Shown: piece after piece, positions 62,010 through 64,000 of the stretch
How positions within the stretch are numbered: the first letter of the stretch is position 1
How the letters are laid out: the number at the start of each line of letters is the position of its first letter
From: Desulfonatronospira thiodismutans ASO3-1
Lineage (GTDB): Bacteria > Desulfobacterota > Desulfovibrionia > Desulfovibrionales > Desulfonatronovibrionaceae
DNA length: 64,000 nucleotides
NCBI RefSeq assembly: GCF_000174435.1
Contig: NZ_ACJN02000002.1
Coordinates: forward strand, 715,490-779,489
Direction: 5' to 3'
Position numbers and translations under genes: made by a program
The notes under the pieces: generated by a model
The model's input: only the letters and a program-made list of their open reading frames with translations
Told to the model about the DNA's origin: nothing
The model's database searches: none

Positions 62010-62596
62010 GATATCAATCCTTCAAAAAGTATTAGCCAAACAAAAAAGCCGAAGATTAAACCACCTATAAGACAGTGGTAGGCCGCCTTTTGATGACTGA
62101 TTTTCTTATCCCTTATGTATGCGAGCTTCATTTGTTCAAATACAAGCTCATCAATTATTGAGTTTTCATCCGGTAAATTTTCAAGGCATTCGCTAATACT
62201 TATTTTAGATTTAATGTTTTGATTTTTTATAAACCCATGCCACCATTTAAAGTGGTAAATTCCGCCGAGAAAAAATGATCCGTTGACTTTATTTGCACCA
62301 CTGACCATCTTTGCCGGATTGTTACTTGACCAAAGTCCCAGTATACTTGATACAAATGTTGCTAGCCAAAACAAAGCAAAAGTTATTACCAAACCTGCAA
62401 TAATCACTTTACAACCAGTACCAGCCTGAGACCAAGTATGGGACAAGGATTTGGCAAACACCTGTGACTGAGTCACAGGCAATACTAATACTACCAATAT
62501 GGCAGTGAGCTTTGTATCCACAGCCCTTATGGTTGATTGCATATCCTGGATAGATGCAATCAGAAAATTAAATCTGTTCATATCTACAGTTGTCAT
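62006..62596 (-). CDS. PycTM-type Pycsar membrane effector
   Basis: 196 residues with transmembrane segments at about 27-45 (AVDTKLTAILVVLVLPV), 63-88 (VIIAGLVITFALFWLATFV) and 172-193 (HCLIGGLIFGFFVWLILF). The AVDTK near the first helix, NGSFFLGGIYHFK, and EQMKLAYIRDKKISHQKAAY before the last helix match the layout of the Pycsar effector family PF18967 (DUF5706). These effectors sense cyclic pyrimidine nucleotides and permeabilise the inner membrane, stopping phage growth by cell death or dormancy. It lies upstream of both cyclases in the same operon. Confidence 0.78.
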   Translation of the reverse strand: MTTVDMNRFNFLIASIQDMQSTIRAVDTKLTAILVVLVLPVTQSQVFAKSLSHTWSQAGTGCKVIIAGLVITFALFWLATFVSSILGLWSSNNPAKMVSGANKVNGSFFLGGIYHFKWWHGFIKNQNIKSKISISECLENLPDENSIIDELVFEQMKLAYIRDKKISHQKAAYHCLIGGLIFGFFVWLILFEGLIS

Positions 62597-62664
62597 TGGT
62601 TAATACCTCAACTTTCGGAGTTGAGCTCATAAGAAAGCAAAAAATTAAATAAATAGCACAGGAC

Positions 62665-63408
62665 TTATAATAATCTATCCCATTCAATTGCATCATAAAC
62701 AAAATATTTCCACGGTGTCATTCCTACCAACCACAATAATAATGCTGTAACACCAAACATCCAAGCACAACCAATTATTCCGCCTAATACAAATATGCCC
62801 AAAAAAACCCCAAATAAATCCTTAAGTGTGTCACCAAAAAAAATAAAAAACGAAATTAACGGAATGAACACAATCAGAAATAGAATAGCGTAACATATCA
62901 GCTTAAATAAAATTTTCGTTAGTTCCTCTTTCTTCCTGGTCTTCCGTTCCTGCTCAAACATACGAGCAGCTATTTTAGCATTCTCAAGTCTTTCAGCATC
63001 CTCTTTGACCATATCGCCAATCTTTTTGCGTGACCCGGGATCAAGCTCTTCGAATTTATTGAAGCCACTTTTTTCAAGCCTCTTCACTTCTTCTTCAATT
63101 CTATTTAGCTCTTCAACCTCTTTTTTTTCAGATTTTATAAATTTATCAATTTTTTCTCGTCTGCTCTCTTTAATTTCCCAACGTTTCGTCTCTTCGATTC
63201 TTTTCTCGAGATCTATATCATTTACTTCAATTTTTTTAACAAAATCGTCATCCAGATTAAGGACTTTAAAAGGAAAATCACTAATAACCTTCCTGATTTT
63301 TTTATACTTTGCTCTTTCAGCGATTCTGATTCTTTCTAAGGTTTGATTTCTGGCCCCTTCAATTATTTGCAGAATATCTTTAAGATCATCAATCTTTATT
63401 TTGTTCAT
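62665..63408 (-). CDS. Coiled-coil protein with C-terminal membrane helices (247 aa)
   Basis: ATG 63408 follows AGGAGGTTTTG on the - strand; longer in-frame starts to 63444 lack a site. Residues 10-165 are a long charged coiled coil (EKRIEETKRWEIKESRREKI, EEVKRLEKSGFNKFEELD). Two or three hydrophobic helices follow: about 172-200 (LICYAILFLIVFIPLISFFIF) and 205-235 (FGVFLGIFVLGGIIGCAWMF). It precedes the Pycsar-like genes on the same strand with a gap of 68 bases. No named family; it may be a sensor or a second effector. Confidence 0.6.
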   Translation of the reverse strand: MNKIKIDDLKDILQIIEGARNQTLERIRIAERAKYKKIRKVISDFPFKVLNLDDDFVKKIEVNDIDLEKRIEETKRWEIKESRREKIDKFIKSEKKEVEELNRIEEEVKRLEKSGFNKFEELDPGSRKKIGDMVKEDAERLENAKIAARMFEQERKTRKKEELTKILFKLICYAILFLIVFIPLISFFIFFGDTLKDLFGVFLGIFVLGGIIGCAWMFGVTALLLWLVGMTPWKYFVYDAIEWDRLL

Positions 63409-63456
63409 CAAAACCTCCTGTAAGCTATAGATTGCAAGTGACAAAAGCTCTATTAA

Positions 63457-64000
63457 CTACAACCCTTCACCTTTTTCTTTCATTTTCGTCTTGAAACTTT
63501 TCGCCCAAATGTCTTGCTGAATGAGACCTTTTATGCTGTCACGATACAAGTCGTCTGTTTCCGCATGTTTGAGCGGCGCTCTGTTTATACAAAGATTTTT
63601 GGGAAAAACAGATTTTTCGTATATAAGTTTATACTGTTCAGTGCGCAGATCTTTCATCCAGTTGCCGAAAAGAGACCTTTCCCGGTATTCTCTCAAGGCT
63701 TCTATATCAATGATAGCCCCTGCATAGATGCTGGCTCCACCAGCAACTGATGAAAGTATGCGGCCGTCATAATGGACGATCATGGACTGGCCGCCAAAAT
63801 TGTCCACCGGCCCGGAGGCTTCAGGGTGAACCAGGTAGGAAGCTACATTCGGGGCAACAACGTAGCAGGTGTTGTCAAGGGCTCTGGCCCTGTTCTGTAC
63901 TTCCCACCAGCCTCGAGATACAGCAGGCTCAGGAGCGCTGGAGCGATAGATGATTTCTGCTCCATTCATGGCCAATCCCCGGGCAGGTTCAGGATAGTCA
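63457..64000 (-). CDS. Nitrilase-superfamily carbon-nitrogen hydrolase, C-terminal part (extends beyond window)
   Basis: The frame is open to base 64000 on the - strand. It starts within YPEPARGLAMNGAEIIYRSS, the region downstream of the catalytic cysteine in nitrilases and amidases, and continues with NRARALDNTCYVVAPNV and GGQSMIVHYDGRILSSV, where the asparagine-glycine rich stretch lines the active site. These enzymes hydrolyse amides, nitriles or ureido groups with a Glu-Lys-Cys triad; those residues lie outside the window. Substrate unknown. It is not obviously part of the Pycsar-like operon. Confidence 0.82.
   Translation of the reverse strand, partial: DYPEPARGLAMNGAEIIYRSSAPEPAVSRGWWEVQNRARALDNTCYVVAPNVASYLVHPEASGPVDNFGGQSMIVHYDGRILSSVAGGASIYAGAIIDIEALREYRERSLFGNWMKDLRTEQYKLIYEKSVFPKNLCINRAPLKHAETDDLYRDSIKGLIQQDIWAKSFKTKMKEKGEGL

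Noticed and set aside
1..64000. tRNA, rRNA, riboswitch, retron or diversity-generating retroelement
   Set aside because: I looked for cloverleaf ends, a reverse transcriptase and template/variable repeat pairs and saw none; A-copy variation is better explained by gene conversion.

Overview
The window reads as the chromosome of a mesophilic Gram-negative bacterium of moderate GC, probably a Desulfobacterota-like anaerobe. That lineage guess rests only on the style of the CRISPR, IS21, IS1380 and REP-transposase genes and on clean Shine-Dalgarno starts. It is almost entirely accessory DNA: defence genes, mobile elements and fragments of both. No rRNA or tRNA gene was recognised.

1-22 kb is a type III CRISPR-Cas locus. 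It holds the 3' end of cas10 (GGDD palm), a Csm3-like RAMP, a Csx10-like RAMP, a small-subunit candidate and a tandem-RAMP protein, ending in a CARF-HD effector. All are on + and tightly coupled. cas1 follows, split by an IS21-family element that sits between two copies of a 613-bp piece of cas1. Next come a TPR protein, CRISPR array 1 (14 repeats), a CRISPR-associated primase-polymerase, a uridine phosphorylase, cas2, a second CARF protein, and CRISPR array 2 (11 repeats of a variant repeat). Array 2 carries a duplicated leader and the duplicated 3' end of the TPR gene. Two copies of an unannotated 32-residue peptide gene lie either side of array 2.

22-27 kb holds small, mostly membrane-linked or unknown genes (an EcsC-family protein plus an EcsC fragment, tail-anchored and hydrophobic miniproteins) with dispersed repeats. 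27-34.5 kb is a compact operon of a TPR protein, a 1483-residue DEAH helicase with zinc-binding cysteine clusters, and two unknown proteins; it looks like an uncharacterised defence module. 34.9-40.7 kb mixes an XRE regulator, a DraG-like ADP-ribosylhydrolase, a HIRAN protein, a DUF262/HNH GmrSD-like restriction protein and several broken toxin-antitoxin, restriction and DraG genes.

41-54 kb is an AT-rich tandem array of about 2.1-kb units. Each unit pairs a secreted acidic protein (A) with a membrane-anchored thioredoxin-fold protein lacking CxxC (B). Five B genes and six A genes (two truncated) show mosaic block shuffling. Near-identical REP-associated tyrosine transposase (RAYT) elements bound both sides and cut into the outermost A genes. 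The region may be foreign, possibly archaeal, or in the worst case an assembly join through the repeats.

54-60 kb holds a broken IS630, a deoxyhypusine-synthase-like fragment, four integron attC sites with gene cassettes and no integrase in view, and an IS1380 transposase with an in-frame stop. 60.3-63.4 kb on the - strand is a Pycsar-like anti-phage operon with two nucleotidyl cyclase homologues, a PycTM-type membrane effector and a coiled-coil membrane protein. The window ends inside a nitrilase-family gene.
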